Positions 1-8,237 of a stretch of 64,000 nt of DNA are shown here, piece after piece. Both the position numbers and the translations under genes were made by a program. The notes beneath the pieces were generated by a model, which worked only from the letters and a program-made list of their open reading frames with translations, was not told the DNA's origin and ran no database searches. This DNA is from Rhodospirillum sp. (lineage in GTDB: Bacteria > Pseudomonadota > Alphaproteobacteria > Rhodospirillales > Rhodospirillaceae). Numbering within the stretch: the stretch's first letter is position 1; every line of letters begins with the position of its first letter. The DNA lies in assembly GCA_021741145.1 (NCBI GenBank), contig JAIOYK010000020.1, positions 1 to 64,000 of the forward strand. The letters run 5' to 3'.

Positions 1-71
1 ACCTTCGCCTTCTGCGCTTCCGTGAGGTGATCGATCTCGCATAGCCAGCGGTGAAAGCTCTTGTGGTCCAT
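1..71 (-). CDS. IS1595-family transposase, N-terminal fragment cut by the window edge
   Basis: Only the first 23 codons are inside the window; the gene reads leftwards off the edge. The peptide begins MDHKSFHRWLCEIDHLT followed by EAQK, which resembles the N-terminus of IS1595-family (ISXO2-like) transposases, where a Phe/Trp-rich start is followed by a 'LT..Q' motif ahead of the zinc-ribbon domain. An AGGAG ribosome-binding site lies about 10 bases before the ATG. The gene starts only 40 bp from the stop codon of the neighbouring channel gene, so the right end of the element must lie within that gap or inside the channel's last codons. I could not identify a terminal inverted repeat. Family assignment from 23 residues is tentative. 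Confidence 0.5.
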   Translation of the reverse strand, partial: MDHKSFHRWLCEIDHLTEAQKAK

Positions 72-110
72 GGTGCCTAAACTCCTGCATTTCTCTCACT
101 TTATAGCAAT

Positions 111-1157
111 TCAATGCGATCTGCGAATAGAGCCTTCTGGAATGAACAATTCGCCGCGAAGCAGGGCCAAAATCGTCCGCAGGAAGACCAGGGTAATCAG
201 AACGGTGGCCAATCCCAGCAATGACCCCGCCATGAGGATCATGCCCCCATGGCCGATTCGGCCGCTGGCATCCAGGCAGGCGATGGTCACCGCGGCGGTG
301 GGAAACGTGTAGGCCCACCAGGATACGAAGAAGGGAACCTTGAGGAATTTTGGGAATAGGGACAGGTTCAGCATGGTTAGGAACAGGGCTCCATAAACCA
401 GGATTCTGGCAAATCCATCCACGACGCCGCCGTTCAAAGCCATATAGGAAATGTATCCCACGGCGGGAGGAGCGATCAGGATGAACAGGGTCGGCAGGAA
501 CTTCGTGGCCAGAGGGTGATGGAAGACGATTCGGTGAAAGACGATGGTGAACAGGACAATCCAATAGATCAGGCCAATGGAGAAGAAGAACCAGGAGACC
601 TCTCCGTACCCCAAGGGGACGCCTGCGATGGGAACCAGGATGTTGCCGACAACCGGAATGAACCAAGCCGGGTTGATCATGGAAATTTCGTGGGATTGTG
701 TGAACCACCGCCCCATCAAATAGACGGTTCCCACGAGATGCAGGGCCGCGCCGGTGACCCAGAGCCCATGGGATAAGGCCGGCGCGTGGGGTAGGGCGCC
801 CACGGACAGCAAAAGCAGACTGATGGAGAAGGCTGGGAAGAAGTTCACACGGATGGGATTGGCGAATTCCGTTTTGACCTCTTCAACGTGGCGGAGAGCC
901 TTCAAGCCATACAAAGCCGTGATGGCCAGGAAGAGAATCGCGGAGAAAGCCAGAATTCCTTCCCCCACGGCCTTTGGCATGTCCAAGACATGACCCGCCT
1001 TGCGCCAGGCGAGCCCCAGGCCGGCCACCCCCATGACCACGGCGAAAAGCGGCGCGGGCACATGGGTGAGCCAATGGGTGGTAAGACCGTCTTGGTGACC
1101 TGGAGACGGGGTGGAATTTGACGCCGGAGGATTGGTGCTGGGCAAGGGGGATGGCAT
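111..1157 (-). CDS. SLAC1/TehA-type anion channel family (TDT) membrane protein
   Basis: 348 residues with about ten hydrophobic segments after a polar, Ser/Pro-rich N-terminus of some 30 residues. The segment SWWAYTFP near residues 279-286 and the closing LLRGELFIPE are typical of the bacterial SLAC1/TehA (tellurite resistance/dicarboxylate transporter) family, which forms inner-membrane anion channels; individual bacterial members have no proven substrate. The start has no in-frame upstream alternative of note. It is monocistronic here, lying between the tRNA pair and an insertion sequence. The last residues (GSIRRSH) may have been altered by the insertion, because the transposase gene begins 40 bp beyond the stop. 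Confidence 0.85.
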   Translation of the reverse strand: MPSPLPSTNPPASNSTPSPGHQDGLTTHWLTHVPAPLFAVVMGVAGLGLAWRKAGHVLDMPKAVGEGILAFSAILFLAITALYGLKALRHVEEVKTEFANPIRVNFFPAFSISLLLLSVGALPHAPALSHGLWVTGAALHLVGTVYLMGRWFTQSHEISMINPAWFIPVVGNILVPIAGVPLGYGEVSWFFFSIGLIYWIVLFTIVFHRIVFHHPLATKFLPTLFILIAPPAVGYISYMALNGGVVDGFARILVYGALFLTMLNLSLFPKFLKVPFFVSWWAYTFPTAAVTIACLDASGRIGHGGMILMAGSLLGLATVLITLVFLRTILALLRGELFIPEGSIRRSH

Positions 1158-1297
1158 GGAGTGGACCTCGGTCAGACTCGTTTAACATTAGAATAAACTT
1201 ATATCACGAGGAGATACGGCGGCCGCATTGATGAAACGCAAGGGGGGGAGGTGAAACGCAAGGGAACGGCGCGAGATCGCTGATGGCGTTAAAACGA

Positions 1298-1326
1298 GAA
1301 AAGGCGGCCCTAGGGACCGCCTTTTC
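1298..1326 (-). terminator. Rho-independent terminator of the tRNA-Cys/tRNA-Asn unit
   Basis: A 10-bp perfect stem (1298-1307 with 1317-1326) of the form GAAAAGGCGG/CCGCCTTTTC ends in a T tract on the minus strand. It sits 5 bp beyond the 3' end of tRNA-Asn. Confidence 0.8.
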
Positions 1327-1330
1327 TTAG

Positions 1331-1405
1331 TGGCTCCGGAGGAGGGATTCGAACCCCCGACCAATCGATTAACAGTCGATTGCTCTACCGCTGAGCTACT
1401 CCGGA
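1331..1405 (-). tRNA. tRNA-Asn (GUU)
   Basis: 75 nt including an encoded CCA. The minus strand reads TCCGGAGTAGCTCAGCGG, a D-arm, an anticodon loop CTGTTAA with anticodon GTT, the TPsiC sequence GGTTCGAATCC, and the acceptor return CTCCGGA followed by GCCA. All four stems pair. It is followed by a terminator and preceded by tRNA-Cys, probably on the same transcript. Confidence 0.97.
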
Positions 1406-1497
1406 CCAGTGGGATAAAGCCCAAAAGTCATTGCCTTCGCAGACTGCTATCCAGACAACCTATATACGCTGCCGTCCTGACGGCAATCCCCATTTCA

Positions 1498-1571
1498 TGG
1501 AGGCCGGAGCCGGAATCGAACCGACGTACGCGGATTTGCAGTCCGCTGCATAACCACTCTGCCATCCGGCC
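1498..1571 (-). tRNA. tRNA-Cys (GCA)
   Basis: 74 nt with an encoded CCA. The minus strand starts GGCCGGATGGCAGAGTGG, has an anticodon loop CTGCAAA with anticodon GCA, the TPsiC sequence GGTTCGATTCC, and an acceptor return CCGGCC before TCCA. It is upstream of tRNA-Asn with a 92-bp spacer. Confidence 0.97.
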
Positions 1572-1582
1572 TTCTTCCGAGC

Positions 1583-1612
1583 ACCCTACCCCGAATTTCC
1601 ATTTGATTACAA
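1583..1612 (-). promoter_or_regulatory. Candidate sigma-70 promoter of the tRNA pair
   Basis: On the minus strand TTGTAA (1612-1607) and TAGGGT (1588-1583) are separated by 18 bp, and the -10 element ends 12 bp before the 5' end of mature tRNA-Cys. Spacing is good but both hexamers are imperfect. Confidence 0.35.
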
Positions 1613-1898
1613 GAGGAAAGGGTCGGGCGTCCGTCCTTTTTCCCCGGCACGAAACTCTGTGGTCCAGCCCCGAAGAGGGCGGCTTTATACGCTCCGGTTT
1701 TTCATCGGTCAAGCGGCGAAAGCCAAAAAAAGCCGTCCCTACTCCAAAGCACGAAATGGCCTCCTGTCGAGCCCCTTTGGACCCCAGAGCTTATTGTCAT
1801 CGCCGCGGGTGGCGGCTATAAACCGGAGCCGCCTCGTTTCCTGGCCCTTCGGGGATCGGGGCATCCGCGTTTTCCATTCTTCCACGCGAGAGGCCACC
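1613..1898. other. Non-coding stretch between the tRNA promoter and the pcm-like gene
   Basis: I see no convincing gene here. The open frame that runs in from upstream lacks a plausible start and merely extends the pcm-like gene. It should hold that gene's promoter, but I could not pick out a persuasive -35/-10 pair. Confidence 0.5.
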
Positions 1899-2549
1899 AT
1901 GGACTACAGCGTCGCGCGCATCAATATGATCCAAAACCAGATCCGCACCAACCGGGTGACGGATCCCCTGGTCATCGAAGCCATGGCCGAGGTGCCGCGC
2001 GAGGTCTTCGTGCCCAAGGCCTTCAAAGGTGTCGCCTATGTGGACGAGGATCTGGCCATTGGTGGCGGCCGATTCCTGGTGGAGCCCATGACCATGGGCC
2101 GTCTGCTGCAGGCGGCCTCCATCCAGCCATCGGATATTGTTCTGGATATTGGCTGCGCCACGGGGTACTCGGCCGCGGTGCTGGCCCGCATGGTCAATAC
2201 GGTCGTTGCCCTGGAATCCAACGAGGAAATGGTGGAGAAGGCTACGGCCAACCTGTCCGAGCTGGGTCTGGACAATGCCGTGGTGGTTTCCGGCCCCCTG
2301 GCCGAGGGGTACGCCAAGCAAGCGCCCTATGATGTGATCGTGGTCAATGGCGCCGTTCCCTCCATTCCCGACGGACTGCGGACCCAACTCGCCGACGGTG
2401 GTCGGCTGGTGGCGGTGGTTATGGAAAAAGGCTCCGGCCGCGTGGTGGTGGTGGAGCGCCGGGGGGACATTTTCGGGCGCCGCGTCGAGCTGGACGCCAA
2501 CAGCCCCATTCTCGACGGCTTCGAACCCACTCCCGCATTCGTTTTCTGA
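1899..2549 (+). CDS. Protein-L-isoaspartate O-methyltransferase family protein (divergent paralogue)
   Basis: 216 residues. The SAM-binding motif I is clear (VLDIGCATGY, residues 81-90), and the start MDYSVARINMIQNQI with V-PREVFVP near 32-39 is the N-terminal pattern of the Pcm-like clade found beside tolC in alphaproteobacteria. The active-site loop that in true isoaspartyl methyltransferases reads GxGQTISQP is here AIGGGRFLVEP (53-63), so repair activity on isoaspartate is doubtful. A second gene at 33704 has the canonical loop. The ATG at 1899 is chosen because it matches the family start; the frame is open further upstream. A strong terminator follows, so it is probably its own transcript, ahead of tolC. 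Confidence 0.85.
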   Translation: MDYSVARINMIQNQIRTNRVTDPLVIEAMAEVPREVFVPKAFKGVAYVDEDLAIGGGRFLVEPMTMGRLLQAASIQPSDIVLDIGCATGYSAAVLARMVNTVVALESNEEMVEKATANLSELGLDNAVVVSGPLAEGYAKQAPYDVIVVNGAVPSIPDGLRTQLADGGRLVAVVMEKGSGRVVVVERRGDIFGRRVELDANSPILDGFEPTPAFVF

Positions 2550-2576
2550 TCACCACCCAAGGCGTTTCCGCCAAAG

Positions 2577-2615
2577 CCTGGAAAAAAACCCGGGTTCATC
2601 CGGGCTTTTTCCAGG
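2577..2615. terminator. Long bidirectional terminator after the pcm-like gene
   Basis: A hairpin with outer arms CCTGG/CCAGG, A/T tracts and an inner CCCGG/CCGGG stem around GTTCAT. The 3' arm carries TTTTT, so it should terminate the upstream gene 28 bp after its stop; the A tract makes it functional on the other strand too. Confidence 0.75.
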
Positions 2616-2925
2616 TCCGCGATCTTTCTTCGGAGGAGGTGAGGGCGGGATGCCGGTCGGTTGTCATCGCTCCACCCTCAAAGAGCAAAACAAACCAAGG
2701 GTTCAGCGGGTTTTGCGTTGCATGTTGGCAACGCTAATGCATTCTTATTCAAAATTTCCCATGTTCCGCTTGGGTTTTATGGGGTCAATCCGTATTGTGG
2801 TGTCCAAACTGCGGGTTAGCTCCGTCCCCCTTTCTCCTGACCAAGGGCCGTCTCGGCTTTGTTCAGTTCGAAAAGGGGGGCAAAACCTGGAAACACCATT
2901 GGTTGATAGGCGCTCCGAGAGAAAA
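2616..2925. other. 310-bp tolC leader region
   Basis: No supported gene. The frame upstream of tolC is open but starts inside the pcm-like gene and has no family match. The stretch contains a 7-bp inverted repeat GCGTTGC/GCAACGC (2715-2721 and 2728-2734) beside an AT-richer segment at 2735-2760, a possible operator or promoter zone for tolC. Confidence 0.4.
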
Positions 2926-4449
2926 ATGATGAAATCCTTTTCCACTACCCCTGTCTCGAAAGCCGTGGCCGCCCTGATGTTCGCTGGTGTCGGATTGACC
3001 GCCGCCCCGAGCTTCGCGGAGACCTTCGAGGAAGCCTTGATCTCGGCCTATCAGGGAAACCCGACCATCGCCGCCCGTCGCGCCGTTCTACGGGCCGTGG
3101 ACGAGCAGGTGCCCCAGGCCCTGTCGAACTGGCGTCCTCAGGTGTCCATTCAGGGGTCGGCCTTTTACGAGAACAAGGACAATTACCCGGGGGAAAAGAA
3201 TGCGAGTACGGTTCCCGCCACGGTGGGCATTGTCTTGGACCAGAATATTTTTCGGGGATTCCGCACCCAGGCCGAGACCGATATCGCCGAAGCGACGATA
3301 AAGGCCGAAAGGGCCACCCTGCACGCCGCCGAACAGACCGTTTTGCTGAATGCTGCCCGGGCCTACTTCAACGTCATCCAGAATCAGGCGGTTCTGGAAC
3401 TGAATACCAACAACGAAGATGTGCTGAACCGCCAACAGCAGGCCGCCGAGGACCGGTTCCGGGTGGGCGAAATTACCCGCACCGATGTCGCCCAGGCGGA
3501 ATCTCGCCGGGCTGGCGCCATCTCCGATCGGATCGGATCCGAGGGCGATTTGGAAACGGCCCGGGCGAGCTACGAACAGGTTGTCGGTCATCCGCCGGTG
3601 AATCTGGTGGCCCCCGCGCTCTATGGCAAGCTGCCCCTAACCCTTGACGACGCTATCGCCGAGGCGTTGACTCGCAACCCGGACATCGTCAACGCCCTTT
3701 ATGCTTGGGACGCGGCCCAGGCCACCATTCGCGACGAGAAAGGAAAGCTGCTGCCAACGGTGACAGCGGAAAGCTCCTATATCTGGGCGCATGAACCCTC
3801 CGTGGCCAATTTGGATACGACGACCTTCAAGGTTGGTCTCAATGTCAGCGTTCCCCTGTACCAGAGTGGCGCCATCTATTCCCAGATCCGGGACGCGAAG
3901 CACCGCGCCGGTCAGCGTCGGCTGCAAGTGGACGAACAGCGTGACGCCATCGTGCAAGGGGTAACCACCGCTTGGCAAAGTCTGCAAAGCGCCAATGCCC
4001 GGGTGATTTCCTACAATAGCCAGATCGAGGCCGCGACCATCGCCCTGGAAGGAGTGCAGAGGGAGGCCCAAGTCGGGTCCCGCACGACCCTGGACGTTCT
4101 GGATGCGGAGCAGGAACTCTTGACCTCCCGCGTGAACTTGGTCCGGGCCCAGCGGGACGCGGCCATCAATACCTATGAACTGCTGAATGCCATGGGCCGT
4201 ATGACCGCCCGGGATCTGGAACTGGATACCCCCATCTACGATCCGGTCAAACATTACGAGGATGTGCGTGGCCAGTGGATTGGTGGCAACGATTGGGCGA
4301 ACACGGACGCCGCCATGTCCCCGGAAACTCCGATTTCCAACGATTTCATCATGAACGAGACCGACGACAAGGCCATTGAGGCACCCGCCAAGGCTCACTA
4401 TGTCGTCGCTCCGGGTACGACGGAGGAGGGGGCTTCCCCCTCCGAATAA
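2926..4449 (+). CDS. tolC: TolC-family outer-membrane efflux protein
   Basis: 507 residues from the ATG at 2926; an adjacent ATG at 2929 is equally possible. A Sec signal peptide (residues 1-31, cleavage after PSFA) is followed by ETFEEALISAYQGNP, the usual start of mature alphaproteobacterial TolC. Two repeats of long alpha-helical hairpin separated by short beta strands follow (for example ARAYFNVIQNQAVLELN and TLDVLDAEQELLTSRVNLVRAQRD), as expected of the trimeric outer-membrane/periplasmic channel used by type I secretion and RND efflux. The C-terminal 60 residues are polar and low in complexity. Flanked by its own leader and terminator, so likely monocistronic; no pump partner is in the window. 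Confidence 0.95.
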   Translation: MMKSFSTTPVSKAVAALMFAGVGLTAAPSFAETFEEALISAYQGNPTIAARRAVLRAVDEQVPQALSNWRPQVSIQGSAFYENKDNYPGEKNASTVPATVGIVLDQNIFRGFRTQAETDIAEATIKAERATLHAAEQTVLLNAARAYFNVIQNQAVLELNTNNEDVLNRQQQAAEDRFRVGEITRTDVAQAESRRAGAISDRIGSEGDLETARASYEQVVGHPPVNLVAPALYGKLPLTLDDAIAEALTRNPDIVNALYAWDAAQATIRDEKGKLLPTVTAESSYIWAHEPSVANLDTTTFKVGLNVSVPLYQSGAIYSQIRDAKHRAGQRRLQVDEQRDAIVQGVTTAWQSLQSANARVISYNSQIEAATIALEGVQREAQVGSRTTLDVLDAEQELLTSRVNLVRAQRDAAINTYELLNAMGRMTARDLELDTPIYDPVKHYEDVRGQWIGGNDWANTDAAMSPETPISNDFIMNETDDKAIEAPAKAHYVVAPGTTEEGASPSE

Positions 4450-4477
4450 CTGGCAAACGGTACCGACTCGGGGAACG

Positions 4478-4510
4478 GGGCGGCCACATTTGGTCGCCCG
4501 CTCTCTTTTT
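4478..4510 (+). terminator. Terminator of tolC
   Basis: GGGCGGCC (4478-4485) pairs with GGTCGCCC (4492-4499), including one G-T pair, around ACATTT, and is followed within a few bases by a run of five T. Confidence 0.75.
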
Positions 4511-4646
4511 GGGATTGTGGTTCTGGAAGATGGGATGGCGGTCTTTATCTCGTTTTCGAACTGTGGCGGGTAAGAATTTGTTTACATGGATGCTTTTATG
4601 TTAGTTCCGTAACTGGAAACTTATTAGGCCGGGCGAGCCGAGCACC

Positions 4647-5285
4647 ATGAGCGACGAAAACGCGCAACAGGAACCATCCATGGAGGACATCCTGGCCTCC
4701 ATCCGAAAGATTCTTTCGGAGGATGAGGAAAAGGCCGAGGAACCCGACCCGGAACCCCTACCCGAGCCGGAACCCGAGCCTGAATACGAACCCGAGCCGG
4801 AACCCGAGCCGGTTCTCGATGATTGGGGTTTGGATGACGAGCCGGAACCAGAGGAAGAGGAAGACATCCTCGTTCTTGATGATCTCGTGCCCGAACCGGA
4901 ACCCGAGGAGGAAGAGGACATCCTCGAGCTGACCGACGCCATGATGATGGCGGAAGAGCCTCCTCCAGCGCCGGAACCACCCCCCCCCCCTCGGCGTCGC
5001 CCGTCTCCTCCTCCGTCCCCCCCCGTGGAGGATCGAGGGCCGGAGCGGCTGATGTCCTCTCAAACGGAGGCTCTTGCCGGAGGGCTTCTGGCCGAACTGG
5101 CATCCGCGGTTTCCAGGGAGCGAAACATCGGCCTAGGCCGTGGCGCCGTCACCCTGGAGGACATGGTCCGTGAGATTTTGCGCCAGCTCCTTAAGGAATG
5201 GCTGGACGAGAACCTGCCCTATATGACCGAACGCCTGGTCCAAAAGGAAATCGAGCGGCTGGTGTACAGAGCGGAGAAACACTAG
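4647..5285 (+). CDS. popZ: PopZ/DUF2497 polar organising protein
   Basis: 212 residues in the three-part PopZ layout. An N-terminal helix (SMEDILASIRKILSEDE, residues 11-27) is the client-binding region that in Caulobacter recruits ParB and cell-cycle regulators. A long acidic Pro/Glu linker (about 30-130) is built of repeated EPEP units and is here unusually rich in PEP repeats. The C-terminal helices (TLEDMVREILRQLLKEWLDE and TERLVQKEIERL, about 168-207) drive self-assembly into polar condensates. A run of 11 C lies in the linker (4980-4990). It is placed between tolC and valS, as in other alphaproteobacteria. Function here is inferred from family membership. Confidence 0.92.
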   Translation: MSDENAQQEPSMEDILASIRKILSEDEEKAEEPDPEPLPEPEPEPEYEPEPEPEPVLDDWGLDDEPEPEEEEDILVLDDLVPEPEPEEEEDILELTDAMMMAEEPPPAPEPPPPPRRRPSPPPSPPVEDRGPERLMSSQTEALAGGLLAELASAVSRERNIGLGRGAVTLEDMVREILRQLLKEWLDENLPYMTERLVQKEIERLVYRAEKH

Positions 5286-5476
5286 ATCGAGTGGTGTTCA
5301 ACCTGGATCGAGAGAAGAGATCCAGGGCATTGATTTACCAAGTTGTTTTCGAGAAAAGGTGGCTCCCTCCGTCCCGTGGGGCGCCTTGGAGGGAGGGCCG
5401 TGAACCACGGCTTGTTCTCCGCTCCCTCGCCCCGCGGAGAAAGGGTTTGATTCCCGCTCGACGGGTCCTATGATTG

Positions 5477-5501
5477 CCGGCCTTTCGGGGTCGGTTTTTT
5501 T
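5477..5501 (+). terminator. Terminator between popZ and valS
   Basis: CCGGCC (5477-5482) pairs with GGTCGG (5489-5494) and runs straight into seven T. It lies about 190 bp after popZ and 75 bp before valS, so it could instead act as an attenuator in the valS leader; no T-box-like structure is seen. Confidence 0.6.
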
Positions 5502-5574
5502 ATGGACCGGTCCCAGGGAGGGGGATCCTCCCTCCCATTTTCATGGAAACAGAGAATCGAAGGACAGTCCCGCC

Positions 5575-8214
5575 ATGCTGGACAAGACCTACAGCGCCGC
5601 CGAGGTTGAAGAGCGTCTGTACGCGCGTTGGGAACAATCGGGCGGTTTCGCCGCCGATCCCGAAAGCAATGCCCAGCCCTATACCATCATGATGCCGCCG
5701 CCCAACGTAACGGGCAGTCTGCACATGGGACATGCCCTGACGTTTACCCTTCAGGATACCCTGATCCGCTATCGCCGCATGTCCGCCCATGATGCCCTGT
5801 GGCAGCCGGGCACGGACCACGCCGGTATCGCCACCCAGATGGTGGTGGAGCGACGGTTGGCGGAGCAGGGGATCACCCGCCACGACCTTGGCCGCGAGGC
5901 CTTCATCGACAAGGTCTGGGAGTGGAAGGCGGAATCTGGGGGCACCATCCAACGCCAATTGCGCCGCCTGGGCGCCTCGCCCGATTGGAAGCGGGAACGC
6001 TTCACCATGGACGAGGGGCTGTCCAAGGCCGTCCGCAAGGTTTTCGTGACCCTCCACAAAGCTGGGTTGATCTACCGGGACAAGCGCCTTGTTAATTGGG
6101 ATCCCAAGCTCCATACGGCCATTTCCGACCTGGAAGTGGAACAGCGGGAGGTCAAGGGCAAGCTCTGGCACCTGCGCTATCCGGTGGAGGGCCAGCCAGG
6201 CCGTTTCCTGACCGTGGCCACGACCCGACCGGAAACCATGCTGGGCGACACGGCGGTCGCCGTCCATCCGGAGGACGAGCGCTTCAAGGACCTGATCGGC
6301 CAGCAGGTGCGCCTGCCCATCGCCGACCGTCTGATCCCCATCGTTGGCGATGAGCACGCCGATCCGGAGAAGGGCTCCGGCGCGGTGAAGATCACCCCCG
6401 CCCACGACTTTAACGATTTCGAGGTCGGGCGCCGCCATGACTTGCCGATGATCAATATCCTCGACAAGGACGCCAGGCTGAACGAGAACACGCCCCCCGA
6501 CTACCAGGGCATGGATCGCTTCGACGCCCGCGAGAAGATCGTCGCCGCCTTCGAGGAGTTGGGGCTGCTCGAGAAGATCGAGGACAACCCCATGACCCAG
6601 CCCTATGGGGACCGCTCCGGCGTGGTCATCGAACCCTGGTTGACCGACCAGTGGTTTGTCGACGCCAAGACCCTGGCCCAGGACCCCATCAAGGCCGTGG
6701 AAGAGGGCCGGACGGAGTTCGTGCCCAAGCAGTGGGAGAAGACCTTCTTCGAGTGGATGCGCAACATCCAACCCTGGTGCGTCAGCCGTCAGATCTGGTG
6801 GGGCCACCAGATTCCCGCATGGTACGGCCCCGATGGGACATTCTTCGTCGAGGAAACGGAAGACGAGGCCCAAGTCGCCGCCCGTGCCCATTACGGCGAG
6901 GATGTCGCTCTGACCCAGGATTCCGATGTCCTGGATACTTGGTTTTCCTCGGCCCTCTGGCCCTTTTCCACCTTGGGCTGGCCGGATGAGACGCCGGAGC
7001 TGAAGCGCTACTATCCCGGTGACGTGCTGGTGACCGGCTTTGACATCATTTTCTTCTGGGTCGCCCGGATGATGATGATGGGCCACTACTTCATGGGAGA
7101 CGTTCCCTTCCGGCACGTCTACATCCACGCCCTGGTCCGGGACGAGAAGGGCCAGAAGATGTCCAAGTCCAAGGGGAACGTCATCGATCCCCTGGACCTG
7201 ACGAGCCAGTATGGTACCGATGCCGTGCGCTTCACCCTGATCGCCATGGCCGCCCAGGGCCGGGACATCAAGATGAGCGAGCAGCGGGTCGCCGGGTACC
7301 GGAACTTCTGCACCAAGCTGTGGAACGCCGCCCGCTTCTGTCAGATGAACGAATGTATCCCCGTGGACGGCTTCGATCCGGCCTCGGCCAAGCTGACCCT
7401 CAATAAGTGGATCGCGGGGAAAGCCGAGGATTGCGCCAAGGCCGTGGCCGAGGCCATCGTGGCCTATCGCTTCAACGACGCCGCCCAGGCCGCCTATGGG
7501 TTCGTCTGGAATACTTTTTGCGACTGGTATCTGGAACTGGCCAAGCCGGTCTTCCAAGGCGAGGACGAGGCCGCCAAGGCCGAGACTCGCTCCATGGCCG
7601 CCTGGACCCTGGACGCCATCCTCCACATTCTCCATCCGATGATGCCCTATATCACCGAGGAGTTGTGGGAGAAGATCGCCCCGCGCGAAAGGATGCTGGT
7701 GGAAGAGGATTGGGTCGAGGGTAAGGGGCTATCGACGCCGGAGGCCGCGGTCGAGATGGACTGGGTGGTGAACGTGGTGTCCGCGGTGCGCAGTGTGCGG
7801 GCGGAGATGAACGTGCCACCGGGGGCCAAGATTCCCCTGAAGCTGAAGGGCGCCAGCGCCGAAACCCTGGCTCGCCTGAAGACCCACAAACCGTTGATCC
7901 TGACCCTGGCCCGGCTCGACAGCGTCGAGTCCACCGATGAGGTCCCAGGCAAGGGCGCGGCTCAGGTGGTGCTGGGTGAAGCCACCTTGATCCTGCCCTT
8001 GGCGGGCGTGATCGATCTGGACCAGGAGCGCCAACGTCTGGAGAAGGAGTTGAAGCGCCTGGATGGGGAGGTGTCCCGGATCGACAAGAAGCTGTCCAAC
8101 CAGGGCTTTTTGGCCAAGGCGCCGGACGAGGTGGTCGAGGAGCAAAAGGAACGCCGCGCCGATTACGACGGTCAAAGGGAAAAGGTCCGTGAAGCCCTGA
8201 CGCGGGTCGGATAG
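5575..8214 (+). CDS. valS: Valyl-tRNA synthetase
   Basis: 879 residues, class I synthetase charging tRNA-Val in the cytoplasm. The HIGH motif appears as [14 protein letters not shown] (41-54) and the KMSKS loop as [15 protein letters not shown] (528-542). Between them lies the CP1 editing domain (about 160-420; [17 protein letters not shown] is the editing-pocket signature) that hydrolyses mischarged Thr-tRNA. The C-terminus (about 810-879) is a Lys/Arg/Glu-rich coiled coil (tRNA-binding arm). ATG 5575 matches the family N-terminus [12 protein letters not shown]; the frame stays open upstream but without family similarity. Followed after 23 bp by the HAD gene, probably co-transcribed. Confidence 0.98.
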   Translation: MLDKTYSAAEVEERLYARWEQSGGFAADPESNAQPYTIMMPPPNVTGSLHMGHALTFTLQDTLIRYRRMSAHDALWQPGTDHAGIATQMVVERRLAEQGITRHDLGREAFIDKVWEWKAESGGTIQRQLRRLGASPDWKRERFTMDEGLSKAVRKVFVTLHKAGLIYRDKRLVNWDPKLHTAISDLEVEQREVKGKLWHLRYPVEGQPGRFLTVATTRPETMLGDTAVAVHPEDERFKDLIGQQVRLPIADRLIPIVGDEHADPEKGSGAVKITPAHDFNDFEVGRRHDLPMINILDKDARLNENTPPDYQGMDRFDAREKIVAAFEELGLLEKIEDNPMTQPYGDRSGVVIEPWLTDQWFVDAKTLAQDPIKAVEEGRTEFVPKQWEKTFFEWMRNIQPWCVSRQIWWGHQIPAWYGPDGTFFVEETEDEAQVAARAHYGEDVALTQDSDVLDTWFSSALWPFSTLGWPDETPELKRYYPGDVLVTGFDIIFFWVARMMMMGHYFMGDVPFRHVYIHALVRDEKGQKMSKSKGNVIDPLDLTSQYGTDAVRFTLIAMAAQGRDIKMSEQRVAGYRNFCTKLWNAARFCQMNECIPVDGFDPASAKLTLNKWIAGKAEDCAKAVAEAIVAYRFNDAAQAAYGFVWNTFCDWYLELAKPVFQGEDEAAKAETRSMAAWTLDAILHILHPMMPYITEELWEKIAPRERMLVEEDWVEGKGLSTPEAAVEMDWVVNVVSAVRSVRAEMNVPPGAKIPLKLKGASAETLARLKTHKPLILTLARLDSVESTDEVPGKGAAQVVLGEATLILPLAGVIDLDQERQRLEKELKRLDGEVSRIDKKLSNQGFLAKAPDEVVEEQKERRADYDGQREKVREALTRVG

Positions 8215-8237
8215 ACGAGCGATGGGGGGGCGAGCGC

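Noticed and set aside
2347-2925. N-terminal extension of tolC
   Set aside because: Would overlap the pcm-like gene and cross its terminator; the signal peptide begins at 2926.
5286-5574. T-box or riboswitch before valS
   Set aside because: No T-box sequence; only a simple terminator hairpin, and T-boxes are not typical of alphaproteobacteria.
5500-7635. 711-codon open frame antisense to valS
   Set aside because: Shadow frame of a GC-rich gene; low-complexity Gly/His/Leu composition, no domain, and valS is certain.
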